A stretch of 64,000 nucleotides of DNA from Henricia sp. BOLD:AAB3569. Taxonomy: Eukaryota; Echinodermata; Asteroidea; Spinulosida; Echinasteridae. Positions 42,849 through 53,869 of the stretch are shown in pieces. The DNA lies in NCBI GenBank assembly GCA_037783545.1, contig JBBELK010000064.1, positions 2,852,001 to 2,916,000 of the forward strand. The letters run 5' to 3'. The notes beneath the pieces are model-generated. The model saw only the letters and a program-made list of their open reading frames with translations, was not told the DNA's origin and made no database searches. The position numbers and the translations under genes were made by a program. Each line of letters begins with the position of its first letter. Position 1 is the first letter of the stretch.

Positions 42849-44155
42849 ACAAATATTGACTGCAATGAGGGGCATGGTTAAGATTATAGGCCCAAGGTGA
42901 TCTCGAAGCCATGACTATATGCCCCGAGGCGGAAGCCGAGGGGCATAGTCATGGCTTCGAGATCACCGAGGGCCTATAATCTTAACCATGTCCCGAATAA
43001 ACAGCAGTCAATATTTGTTTTATATACCAAATGTGTAGATTTTTGTCATCTGGTTGGTTAAAAGTAACGATACATCATACAGTCATGACAGTGGTCCTTC
43101 GCGTTTCGATTTCGGAAGCTGGTCTACGGCGAAAAATTTGTATATTTACAGCAAACATTGTAGCATAATCACCTGGCACTTTAGTAGCACATTTCACCTG
43201 ACACAGTTTTAACTGTAGGCCACTTCTCTTACTTTCTTAAGGACTTCATCATCTACGACAGACGACAAAATTACGTCGAGATTCCGCCATTACCGTCCTG
43301 ATGAATGTTTACGTGAAGCGCACAGCTGCATAGTTGGTGCACAGCTATAGCTATGCTAACACATGTAATGCGCGCGTCCGGAACCCGCTAAATGACTATG
43401 CCCAGCTGCATAGTTGGTGCACAACTAGCTATATGCCAACACATGTAATGCGCGCGTCCGGAACCCGCTAAATGACTATGCCCGGGGCATGGCAAAGACT
43501 ATTGACCAGTTGGCATACGCGCCGGGTCTAGCCGATTCAATGCCCCCACTTTTAACCAATCAGATGACTGGAATCTACGCATGAGGTATATAATATTTGT
43601 TATATACCTCATGCGTAGATTCCTGTCATCTGATTGGTTAAAAGTGGGGGCATTGAATCAGCTAGACCCGGCGCGTATGCCAACTGGTCAATAGTCTTTG
43701 CCATGCCCCGGGCATAGTCATTTAGCGGGTTCCGGACGCGCGCATTACATGTGTTAGCATACATGTAGCTGTGCACCAACTATGCAGCTGGGCGCTTCAC
43801 GTAAACATTCATCAGGGCCGAATCTCCGTCGACGAATTCGTTTTGTCGTCTGTTGTAGATGATGAAGTCCTTAAGAAAGTAAGAGAAGTGGCCTACATTG
43901 AAAACTGTGCCAGGTGAAATGTGCTACTAAAGTACCAGGTGATTATGCTACAATTGTTTGCTGTAGGCCTAAATATACAACTTTTCCGCCGCAAACCAGC
44001 TTTCGAAACTCGAAGGACCACTGTCATGACTGCATGTATAGTGTATGATGTATCGTTTCTTCCTCCATGTTTTAACCAACCAGATAACAAAAATCTACAC
44101 ATTCGGTAGAATAATCTTAACCATGCCCCTCATTGCAGTCAATATTTGTATATTA
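42846..44155. mobile_element. 1.3-kb foldback element with nested palindromes
   Basis: The left outer arm (ATATTGACTGCAATGAGGGG, then GGTTAAGATTAT) pairs with ATAATCTTAACC and CCCCTCATTGCAGTCAATAT at the right end. Inner arms run about 43070-43590 against 43600-44050, with landmarks CATGACAGTGGTCCTTCG, CACTTCTCTTACTTTCTTAAG and TGACTATGCCCGGGGCAT. The centre is near 43595 (GGTATATAATATTTGTTATATACC). A further small palindrome (42850-43015, tip GAGGCGGAAGCCGAGG) lies in the left arm only. A segment of about 85 bp is tandemly duplicated only in the left arm (43325-43485). No coding frame. Confidence 0.85.
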
Positions 44156-44159
44156 TTAC

Positions 44160-44580
44160 CCGTAATAACGGGTAAAATGCCCCGTGGGTATAGTTCTTCG
44201 GTCATAATTAGACTCTATCATCGCTTCTTTTTTCCCAATCTTCAGCCGTTTAGACGAATCCAAAATTTACCAATTTGAGACCGATTTGCGGAAGAGCCTC
44301 TTTATCAAACCCGCAGGTGAACTGTACGCACATGAATGCACAATCAGTCCACCCAGCCGCGCAGAACAGATCGGGGTGAGCGTTTTGCGGAGGCCAAAAT
44401 GGTTCCGAGACACCGTCTGGGTTGGCCTCAGCAGTCTGCGCAAAACTAAACTGGCCATCATGACTGTTACCTGAGAGACATCGTATAGACCCCACCATCG
44501 CCCCAATGGCGGACGGTGGCTTCAATTATAGACGTCGTTGCTTCATCCCAGTGTTATTAACTTTGGAATCTACTGATATA
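44160..44580. other. Spacer between repeats, no gene identified
   Basis: A 60-80 codon open frame exists on each strand (about 44267-44525), but no family likeness or splice context was found. Confidence 0.4.
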
Positions 44581-44582
44581 TA

Positions 44583-44895
44583 ACTTGCATCAGGGAGACT
44601 GAATGTTAATTAGTGTTTGTTTTGCCCTGTCCTGACGTAAATCAATTTCTGATTATATGCGACCCCCCGTTGCTAATGATCAAACCGGCCATTCAACACC
44701 GGCTAGCTCGGTGGTCGAGTGGATAAGATACGAGGTCGTTGGTTCGAGTCCCACCCGGGAAAGCTATGAAGTTTTTCATAGTGACTTGGGAAAGCACTGA
44801 GTATACATGTATACAGCTAGTGTTAATAATTACGTCGAAAGGGGAAAACAAACCCTAATTAACATTCAGTCTCCCCGATGCAAGTTAAATAAATC
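44583..44895. mobile_element. TIR element enclosing a tRNA-derived SINE
   Basis: TAACTTGCATCAGGGAGACT..TGTTAATTAG at the left is mirrored by CTAATTAACA..GTCTCCCCGATGCAAGTTA at the right. Inside, 44700-44765 is tRNA-like (GCTCGGTGGTCGAGTGGATA, GGTTCGAGTCCCACCC). The downstream block AAAGCACTGAGTATACA recurs at 46290-46310. Confidence 0.7.
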
Positions 44896-44989
44896 CTGGA
44901 CTAAAACCTTGAACACAATGTTAATTAGGGTTTGTTTGCCCTTACTGATGTAACTTGATTAAAGCACTGTATTCTCAGTGCTCCCCCCT

Positions 44990-45830
44990 ATGGGTATATT
45001 CAGACGAAGGGCTATTTTTAGTTAGCCCCAAACCATTTAATGAACTCATTAGGGGTTCGCTGGAGCTAGGTGCTGTAGTCCAAAATGCCCTTCCGTTCAA
45101 ACGGTTTTGATATCAGGAGCCACAGCTACAAAGGAGCTAAGATGTGGTCAAATGTGGTATGTTCAGAGGGAGGGCTACTTTTTTTTTTAGCCCCAATCCA
45201 ATTAACGGACTCAGTGGGGGTTCACTGGAGCTAAAGTGCATGAGTTAGTCCAAAATGCCCTCCTGTTGAAACGGTGATAACTCCGGAGCTACAGTTTCCG
45301 AGGAGCTACTAAATGTGGTCAAATTTGATAGCATATTAACATTGGCCAGATGCCACATAGCGAGGTCAGTTGCATTCAGTCAGTAAAATAACGGTGGAGC
45401 TACGGTCATAAAAGAAACCCCGCTGCTAAAAGTGGGGCTAGCCCCACAAATTTTTGGGGCTAAATTTGGGGAGAGCTAGCCCCAGAGGTGGAGCTAAATG
45501 GCGTTCTAACGACAGGAGTTTCGGCTGGAGCTAGCTCCGGAGCTAGCTCCAGAGGAAGCCCCTCGTCTGAACGACCTAATGGATAACATAAATAACATAT
45601 TGGCCAGATGCCACAGAGTGAGGTAAGTTGCGTTGAGTCGGTAAAATAATGGTGGAGCTATAAGTCATAAAAGAAACCCCACTGTGCTAAAAGTGGAGCT
45701 AGTCCCACAAATGTTTGGGGCTAGATTTGGGGAGGGCTAGCCCCGGAGCTATAGCACCAGATGTGAAGCTAAGTTGCGTTTAGACGACAGTTTTGGGTGG
45801 AGCTAGCTAGCTAGCTCCAGAGAAAAACTT
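44990..45830. repeat. Direct repeats rich in GGGGCTAGCCCC and GGAGCTAGC
   Basis: About 200-240 bp beginning TTGGCCAGATGCCACA are repeated at 45340-45560 and 45600-45815, with shared order of GGTGGAGCTA, GTCATAAAAGAAACCCC and TTTGGGGAG. A looser relative starts near 45000. Self-complementary GCTAGC sites are very dense. Non-coding. Confidence 0.75.
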
Positions 45831-46059
45831 CATAGCGTGCTCGGGTGCATGTTTTCTTCGTCCATGTCATATAGGACCACAGATTTCCATTAAAAGCTAT
45901 ACAAGAAACGACTGTTATTGAATGGCACATGACTGTAACCGCTTTGAGTTTGAAAATAACATGCGCGATCGTCATAAACAAAACGACGCAAATGGGGTGG
46001 CCCAAACCATGCAAGTTGTGCCCAAAAACGATGCAAATGGTGCCCAAAACTATGCTATT

Positions 46060-46330
46060 GGTGGGACTCGAGCCTACGACCTGCATACCAGGCAGAGGTC
46101 TTAACCACTTAACCACCGAGCTGGCTGGCGTTAAATGGCCGGTTCGAATCATTTATTGCAGCGGGAACCGTAACTGATGAAGGAAGGTGATACAGCTTAT
46201 GTCGGAGAGAACTAATTGACTAACCTTGATTAGCACTGTACACTCAGTAAAACTTCATGGCGTGCTAGGGTTGGACTCAAACCCACGTGTCTTGGGAAAG
46301 CACTGAGTATACAGTGCTAATCAAGTTACA
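46060..46330 (-). mobile_element. tRNA-derived SINE, minus strand
   Basis: The head at 46060-46130, read on the minus strand, is CCAGCTCGGTGGTTAAGTGG followed by a GGCTCGAGTCCCACC T-arm. The neighbouring 46200-46330 has inverted CTTGATTAGCACTGTA/TACAGTGCTAATCAAG pieces shared with 44800-44960. Confidence 0.65.
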
Positions 46331-46334
46331 TTGA

Positions 46335-47170
46335 CTTGAGTAAGGGCAAAATGAGCTAAACCATGCACCTTTCTTCATTGATCAGTATACAAATAATGAA
46401 TGTTTATGAGTGCAATTAATGGGAGGAATATTTTCATGAGGTGAAAAGTACACAACCCGCCATGTCACTGGTAAGTTGTAGTAAAAACGTGTTTGTGTCA
46501 GGGGGCCGGTCGCGTTCACTGGTCGCGCTCGCGTTCCACCGACCGTGCAATGGAAAAAACGTATGGAACAAAATTGCACATCAGATGGAACAAAATTGCA
46601 CGGTATAGTGATGTAGCATTAAATGGATTAAATATTAAATGACACGTGACCTGTTTATCGTCCAATCAGATCACAAGGATCTACTTGGGCGTTTAAATAT
46701 AAAAAGGAACATTACATTAATTAAAGAAGTGTGTCCAGATCACTTTTTTTTACCCATAACTCCCGGATCCCCGGGACTTACCTTATGGGTCATGAGATTT
46801 TTATATCATAACATCCGTTATATTTTTCTGATTACGAAACTGAAACTCCCGCGCTTCTAGGCCGCATATTTCCGAGGATATCGTCGAAAATCCACCGCTT
46901 ATTTGTAAACTTAATTTTCTAGGATCAACGGCCGGTTTCGTCTATAATGCGATTTCGATTTACATGACTAGCGCCCTCAATCGACATCTAAATAAGAATT
47001 TATCTTATTGATAAAAATAACGTACACATTTTCAGTTCAGTTTATCACTTTTATTGAAATAAATAATCTATTTTGTCTATAAACTTTTTTATAAATGTAA
47101 GATTTATAAGTGTCATTTGTTTGTGGGTGAGAAAATATCGAAATTTTTAATAAATATTTAGGTTTGACTT
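46335..47170. other. Intergenic, nothing recognised
   Basis: Short frames only; no shared repeat noticed. Confidence 0.4.
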
Positions 47171-47179
47171 TTGACCCTG

Positions 47180-47292
47180 AGACCATGCGTGGACCTAGAC
47201 TGGTTCCCCTGTCCACATATTTACTTCCCCTTCGTCGTATATGAGCGAGAGCAGCGTAGCGCACATGGGCAGGGGGACCAGTCTAGCGATGT
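47180..47292. repeat. Small palindrome with CTAGACTGGTTCCC ends
   Basis: CTAGACTGGTTCCCCTGTCC and GGGGGACCAGTCTAG face each other over about 110 bp. The ends resemble those of the elements at 51711 and 58071. Confidence 0.65.
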
Positions 47293-47794
47293 TCCGGCTC
47301 CATGTAAACCACATGGAACCGGAGACGTACATATAATTAATTTTTCTTCATTTTGTGTTGCTTAGCTGATCAAGAAAAATATTTTCAAGCACAAGTACAA
47401 TTTATACGTTACACATTTTGTTAAATAAATTATTTAATGTAAACAAATTAAATATCAAGACTAAAAGTACTACGAAGGTGGACATACATATGCATGAGTC
47501 AAGACTTCAGCATGATTGCGCGTATTCAGACTGTAGAGGGCGGGCTTCATGCAAAGTTTATCCGCTGAAATCCGACTCGATAGTTTTGTTCAATTTTTTA
47601 CTGGAAATCGCGAATGTTTTCGGGTTTTTTGGACATGGGAGGTGTGTATGGGAGTTACTTGATAATATTGGTAAGTTACATCGAAAACTATTTTCCAGAA
47701 ACCCTGGTCATGCTCCTTTAAATATACTAACATTTTGCACTCATGCACAATTTGCTGCTTCTACTAAGCATTGAAATTACAGCTTTTTTTAATC

Positions 47795-48645
47795 CATTAG
47801 CACATTTTCGCATAGTGGCGAATCAGCAAAATTCCACTTTCGAGTAATACGGCTTTTTAGTAATGCATATTCTGGTTCTTGAATTTCGTTTTCTTTTCGT
47901 AACAAAATTTAATTTTTGTTAGAATAATGTTATTAGCGAAGAGTTTTACTACAATTATGTTGGGTTTTTGGCATAAGTAAGGGTAATCTCGGAGGGATAT
48001 TGGTGCCACGAACTACGCGAAAAAACAACACCACGTGCGTCTTATTCACCGCTCGTAACGCTATGGACTTTTTCACGATTCGTCACTATGCAAAAAATGC
48101 AAGCCGGCTGTGGTACTTATTCGCCGCGCCTATTCTTTTGCATGTGTCTGTGAAAATCTGAACTGTCGCCTTCAGTTTCGTCATTGATATTATCCCATCT
48201 GGATTTCAGACAAGGCCGGTACTTACACAGATGGACACGTGGTTATTTTAGCATTTGATTTATCAATTAATTCCTTCTTAAACGCTGCAAATTCCACAGT
48301 GTGTTTGATTTTTCCCCAAGTGGTCAAATTGATTTCAAAGTGTGTTTGATTTTTCCCGAGTGTTTGGTTCACGCAATGTCTGTTGGTTCCGGCAGGAGGC
48401 GTTGCCTTGTAATGCGCAAGGCGCCATCGGTCACCAGCGTAATGTCGGTATTGGCGTCACTACGCAAAAAACGCTGGGCCAATCATGAGCCTATTCGCCA
48501 TTCTGCATTTTTTTATAACTGAAAAAGCACTCAAATTTTTGATTTAAAACCTTCACATATGAAAATTGGCATTTAGAATCCTTAATATGACAAAATCTCA
48601 ATTTCGGAAAAATCGCTTATTCGCCACTATGCGAAAAATTGCGAC
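47795..48645. mobile_element. Inverted-repeat element with TTCGCATAGTGGCGAAT ends
   Basis: TTTTCGCATAGTGGCGAATC near 47806 is mirrored by TATTCGCCACTATGCGAAAA near 48620. Further internal TTCGTCACTATGCAAAAAA and GTCACTACGCAAAAAA repeats occur. TGTGTTTGATTTTTCCC is duplicated at 48301 and 48342. Confidence 0.65.
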
Positions 48646-48676
48646 GATATGTGAATTACACAGTTTTTTGTTCCAT

Positions 48677-48877
48677 ACCTTATGTGGACATTTATTTGTT
48701 CTCGTGTAGTTAAAAGAAAACTGTTCTAAAATGTCACTTTTCCAAACTGTTACCTAAACCCCTAACCTTGTTTCTGAAGCTTGGACAACCTGACTGTGTG
48801 ACAGTCCACAAAGCGTCACTTTCTCCTGCCAAGTGTGGACATCCTTTGTTCACCAGTCCACATAAGGTATGTACATG
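48677..48877. mobile_element. 200-bp MITE
   Basis: CATACCTTATGTGGACAT at the left and GTCCACATAAGGTATG at the right are inverted. Non-coding. Confidence 0.7.
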
Positions 48878-48879
48878 TA

Positions 48880-50120
48880 TAAATGTACGTACACATTCTT
48901 TTTAAGTATGAATAAGTGATTTTTTTGTTTGTGTATACCCAAGAAACAAAAGACATTGTGCTAAACAAGTGTAACTACATATAACAGTGTTTTCGTGTTT
49001 TGCCATAGGAATGGAATACACAAAGGAGTCTCGTATTTCGTGGGTATATACTTCTACTTAAATGCACTATTAAATAACAATGATGTGAAATATATACGTG
49101 CAGTGCGCATTTTGTGCTGTGAAAACCAAAAAATGTTAAACACTATACATATATAGCCAATGGAAAAATAGGGGTTTCCTACTGCATCACAAATTTACAC
49201 AGGGGAAGGGGTAAGTGGGAAAAATCTTCATTTTTTGGCCCTTCCTTTTTTGCTAACTGAAAACACAACTATTTTGTTCTTGGCTTAATAAACATGCATA
49301 TTTTAACACAATATGCTATTTTAACACACTAATAAACAAACATGCATTTAACATGCCTATCACAATCAGAATACATCAAAAGCCAGATTTCAATAGTCCA
49401 ATGGGAACACCACTTAAAGGGCCTATGTCACGGTTTGTGCATGCGCAGCAAAACTTGAAAAAGTGTGGCTAACTTTTTCAAGTTTTGTCGCCAGGTTTTG
49501 CATATCCTATTCAATTTTTGCCATGGGTCATTCCGTGTGAAATCACCTAGAGGTTGTCAGGGGTCCGACTCGGATTTGGATAAAACTTTTTCTAAAAATA
49601 CTTCAACCTATGTACAAAATGTTAGAGGCCAACTCCAACTCGTTGCTGAGATATGACCTCCAGAAAATGCCTACCCTACCCACATTTTCCCAATCATAGC
49701 CGTGCCATTGAAGTTTTTTACATTTTTGGAGGCCTGTATAGCTCAAAAATGCTTGGGAAATTTTACCTGAAAATTGCCTCCCTGTACAAATTTCCCATTT
49801 TAAAACTTAGGTAACAAGGACAGACACTTGTACGACATCTTGGTCTGTCCTGTTACGTAAAGTTACAGGGAGGGTTTTTAAACTATTAAGGTATGTTTTT
49901 AAACTATTTGTTACCCTTTCTTAGAAAATATTTCTTTTGTTTTGAGAGAAGATAAAAAACATTTGTAGGAAAATATTATCTGGATCGCCAAAAAGACCTC
50001 TAGACCAGAGACAAACCATTGTTTAATTTGTTGACAATTTTAATAAAGCGTTTTGTCTCCTTTTTAGGGTGGAAAAAATCCATGTGTGTCCAGGCAGAAT
50101 TACCTTTAATGAGACTTCAT
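48880..50120. other. Downstream flank of the lectin gene, no gene seen
   Basis: Contains a perfect 13-bp-stem hairpin (49452-49484, AACTTGAAAAAGT / ACTTTTTCAAGTT, loop GTGGCTA) and a weaker inverted pair around 49808-49855 (GGTAACAAGGACAGA / TCTGTCCTGTTAC). No coding frame. Confidence 0.45.
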
Positions 50121-50126
50121 GGTTAT

Positions 50127-50660
50127 TTATTTGATTGTGAAGCGACCATTGGCATCAGCTTTCAAGCAGAACTTCACTGGGGTCCGGGTAGGGAACTCGC
50201 AGGCAGGGAACTCGCAGATCACATAGTTTTTATAAGAGCACGTATTATCATTTAAAGCTCCCTTATACGTATACCATAACTCAACACAGTCTTCTTTACC
50301 GTTTCCCCAGGTACTTGGCTCTCCCGGTGCCCAGTTGGTGTAGCTGCACTCTTGGGCTTTCCCACCAGCCTGCATCCACTTGCCTTCCTCCTCTCTGTCA
50401 GTACAGCCGATCCAGACACTGCCGCGATTTTGAACACTTCTTGTGAACATCTCCCACATGAACTGATGTTCTTGGGGAGATTCAGGAACCACCAAGCCAC
50501 CTCCCATGTCTGAGCAGGCTGTGTTGGCTTTATCCCAAGTCATGGTCAGACCCAGCAGTTGGTAGCAAGAACTACCATATTTCTCTCGACCATTTTGACA
50601 GGAGTTAGCACAATTGTAGGAAATTATGAGGAGTGCAACGTTCATCCACAATAGCTTCAT
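50127..50660 (-). CDS. Secreted C-type lectin, single exon
   Basis: A complete 177-residue frame. Residues 1-20 are a hydrophobic signal peptide (MKLLWMNVALLIISYNCANS). A single C-type lectin domain follows: C21-C32 (long-form first bridge), C49-C149 and C125-C141 as the core bridges, and an extra C86/C105 pair. WIG at 83-85 is the usual core motif. The calcium and sugar site has EPS at 114-116 in place of the mannose-type EPN, E127 and then LND (136-138) for WND, so calcium binding is plausible and sugar preference uncertain. A short basic tail follows (CEFPTRTPVKF). The protein would be soluble and monovalent, as in many invertebrate humoral lectins. No intron interrupts it, so it may be a retrocopy or a lineage with intronless lectins. 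Confidence 0.85.
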   Translation of the reverse strand: MKLLWMNVALLIISYNCANSCQNGREKYGSSCYQLLGLTMTWDKANTACSDMGGGLVVPESPQEHQFMWEMFTRSVQNRGSVWIGCTDREEEGKWMQAGGKAQECSYTNWAPGEPSTWGNGKEDCVELWYTYKGALNDNTCSYKNYVICEFPACEFPTRTPVKFCLKADANGRFTIK

Positions 50661-51291
50661 GGTGCAAAATCTACAACACTTGTGCTTTTGTTTCTAGATC
50701 CCTGTGAGTTTCAAGAAATTGTTTTCATCACCAGGCTTTAGTTAAAGTCTTGTCGACTAGGTTCATCAGCATGTGCATCATATAGTCATCTCAATGATAA
50801 AATGGTTTCAGTTGAGACCCAGCAGTTAGCTTGGCAATGCACAAACAGTGCCATGTTCACTGCACTTTAGATAATTGCCTCAATATGGTGCTGTCTCTTC
50901 TATCAGGGGCGGATCCAGGATTTTGAAAAGGGGGAGCGTGAAATTTTTAAGCATGAAATGCTGATGACAATGAAATAGCGAGCGCGTAGCGCGAAGCCCT
51001 AACTTTCTTTTTTGAAAGGGGGGAGGGGGGGGGGGGGTGGGGGGCGTGCGCGCTCCCCATTAGCTCTGTCGAACTTCGGCACGTGCAGCTAGCGAAATTT
51101 ACACAAACCAATAGTGGTGCTGTGGGAATTTAATCCACACGACCGATTCGTACCGTATTTTAACTCCAAATAAACGATGGTAATTTTTAAGAACTGATAA
51201 CATGTGTATCAGGCTTCCACAATAGTACCATGCAACAACGAAAGAAAAATTTGGTCCATATAGGGAAAACCTGAGGGAGTATACCAACTGT

Positions 51292-51361
51292 GCCTTATAG
51301 CTCAGCTGATAGAGCATCTGCCCGGTGGTTTAGAGGTCTTAGGTGCAAATTCTCATAAGGC
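51292..51361 (+). repeat. tRNA-like sequence, SINE head
   Basis: The acceptor stem GCCTTAT/ATAAGGC pairs perfectly, and the D-stem GCTC/GAGC and A-box-like TAGCTCAGCTGATAGAGC are present. The anticodon stem does not pair and the T-arm is degraded (AGGTGCAAATTCT). The leader AACCTGAGGGAGTATACCAACT is repeated at 51493-51515, so this is a dispersed unit, not a tRNA gene. Confidence 0.65.
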
Positions 51362-51710
51362 CCTTACGATTTGTCTCCCATCTTAAGTTTGGTTGTTTCA
51401 TTTCAGTGATGATTAGGCACCATGCCAGATGTTACGTTCGTTACTTTGCCCATATCATGCAACACCGAGAGAAAAATTGGGTCCATGAGAAAACCTGAGG
51501 GAGTATACCAACTGCACCTTATTGCTCGCCTAGAGGCCTTTTCCCACTACCCACCTCCAACCCGGGTAACTTTTCTACCCGGGTAGCGGTAAATAACCCG
51601 TGTTACATTTAACCCGGAGTTTCTTTTCACACGACAAGCGATAACCAGGAGAAGCACTACCTCCAGTAGAAGAGTACCAGTTTGACAGTGCCATTCAAGC
51701 GCGGGCACAC

Positions 51711-52092
51711 TTAGACTGGTTCCCGTCCACATATTTCACATAGGAGAATATAAGGACAGGTAAAGGCCATAGAGTTGTATAAGCCGTATACAACTCTATG
51801 GTAAAGGCGCTTCATTTTGATCTGTGATTGGTCGTTTTTGCGCGTGCGCATTGTATGCTTTATATTTTAAAAATGGCGAAGCCCTTTGCTTTATGCAATG
51901 TACTTTATTTACATATGGATATGATCGACACGCACGGCCGGGTTACAAATGTCAACGCAAAATATACGCACTTACTAAAACAAAATATTATAATAACCAC
52001 GTGACCACGGGCAGATTTCTGCCCATCATGGCCGCCCTTTATCGATCCTTATATTTTTGCAATAAGCGATAGGATCGGGAACCAATCTAGGG
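51711..52092. mobile_element. MITE family C, copy 1, with a 35-bp hairpin insertion
   Basis: The ends TTAGACTGGTTCCCGTCC and CGGGAACCAATCTA are inverted. The interior matches 58071-58475 closely (CATTTTGATCTGTGATTGGTCG, CACGCACGGCC, ACCACGTGAC). It lacks coding capacity. Confidence 0.8.
51767..51801. mobile_element. 35-bp perfect hairpin flanked by TAAAGG
   Basis: CCATAGAGTTGTATA, a five-base loop (AGCCG) and TATACAACTCTATGG, with TAAAGG on both sides (51761-51766 and 51802-51807). The sister element at 58071 has a single TAAAGG and no hairpin. Confidence 0.8.
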
Positions 52093-52099
52093 CGCACTT

Positions 52100-52735
52100 G
52101 CAACCTTTGACCCAATCATTATTGCGGCAAGAATTTAACTCGCTAAATAGCCTACCCGGGTAGGCTATTGTCGTCGTTTCCCACGACCAACGTTAACCCG
52201 AAGAATCGTCTCAAGGTCGCCGTTAACCCCGAGCAGGGCTAGAAATTATCCAGGTTAAGTGGCATTTTTGGCTGGTTGGTTTTAATCATGCATATGTTCA
52301 ATCACACAGGGGGATAAAACTATTTGTAACAGTTTACCAATCATGTATACTGTCTTTAAAGAAGCAGGCCTATGATACCCTTTTTGGGTTTAATTTATCT
52401 TCTTAGAAAATATTTCTTTTGGTTTAAAGAGGAAGAATCCCCCTTGACGAAAATCCAGCATTTAGGCTTTTTTCGATAGTCCAAACATCCCTCTTGCCGA
52501 CGTGGATTTTTATTATTTTTTATTTGTCGGTTTTAAGTGGATAAAGTGCAAGCAAAAGTCGCTTTTCGAAAATGAGATTTTCGCGATTTATGAAACGCTC
52601 ATTAGGTATTCATGATATGCGCGTGACCCCGTGACGCAATCCTGAGAAAGGAAAGTCAACACGATTCTTAGCTCCATACGTTTACACGCAAAAAAATTGG
52701 AAAACCGTCTCTGTTAGATGGTGTTTTTTGAAGAA
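52100..52735. other. Intergenic with a repeat fragment
   Basis: 52270-52355 matches one end of the element at 29432 (GGTTGGTTTTAATCATGCAT, ATCACACAGGGGGAT). The rest has no recognised content. Confidence 0.5.
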
Positions 52736-52761
52736 TTGTTTTGGTCCAAAAAGCCAGAGAT

Positions 52762-52990
52762 ATGCCCAGTAGTTGCGTGGTTGTATGTTTTACCAGACAT
52801 CATGAAAAAAAAGAGCAGAAGCTAAGATCCTTTTTGTACCGGCCGATGTGCATATACCGTGTGCCAATTTCAAACACGTGGGAACTACGGCGCGGCCCGC
52901 AGGCACCATTCCCACTCAGCTGCTGTACACGGACCGCTGATCGTTCCGTGACAAACACCGGTCGCAATGCACCAGTGTTTCCTTCAAAAG
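52762..52990 (+). pseudogene. Possible THAP-type zinc-finger remnant
   Basis: A frame starting MPSSCVVVCFTRHHEKKEQK resembles the start of THAP DNA-binding domains (MPxxC, a second Cys four residues on, then R/H and a Lys-rich stretch). The later CSxHF part is not recognisable in frame. It could be a decayed P-element/THAP exon or chance. Confidence 0.25.
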
Positions 52991-53869
52991 ACTCGACTTT
53001 ATTGTGAGCCACAATTTTGCGGTTTTTTTCACAAAAAAGGTAATAGTAGATTATTGTCGTTTTACATCAGGTGTTTTCACGTTTGTATTTCGAATTACAA
53101 GGACAAAACAGGCATGATGAACATACACTTCGTATATTTTCCATTCAATACTGCACAGGCCGTTTTGTGTGTTTCTAAGGATGACGTATCGCCCCTGTTT
53201 GTAAACAAACCAAGTGACCTCGAGCGTTTCAGAATTTCGGGTGAAGAGGGTCGGAACTGAATTGCGTTTTAAACAAATACTGTCGGTTTTTGGCGGAAAA
53301 CACGTTGTAATCGCGTTGTAGAAACATAAACCTCCATGTAAAACAGGAAAACTAAAAAAATGTGGATGGGGGGATTCTAGCTGTTTAAGAGAAGAGCCGA
53401 ATCCAAAACTGGTAAAAAAAACAAATTTATAAATATTTCAACATTTCTTAAATTAATCAAAATGTTACCTCGAACAGTAACGAAATGTCCGTATTTTACA
53501 ATCATATTAAAAAAATTAACAGAATAAATTTGGCTAGGCACACATCTCCAAGAAATCTTCAAGAAATAGTTGAAAATGCATGTAAACAATTGTAGTTTTT
53601 GTCAATTTTATTGATTGTGTCCGTCCCTCACGCATAAAAACAACCTCTGCATAAAACTGTAAAGTCAATTTCAACATGTGATAAACAGGGTGTGTATATT
53701 AACATCAGTAGAAGGTAAACATACCGGTTCACTTCAGTTTTCATTTGTTGTATCATTGACTAAGGAAAGGGTTTTGTCTCTTGATTTCCGTCCCTCACGT
53801 GAGGGACGGAATTGGATCACTCTCGGAAGATAAAAACATTTATATGAAAATATTATCTCGCTCTGAGCA

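Noticed and set aside
44250-44525. Opposed frames of 62-91 codons between repeats
   Set aside because: No family likeness, no splice or start context, and similar openness on both strands.
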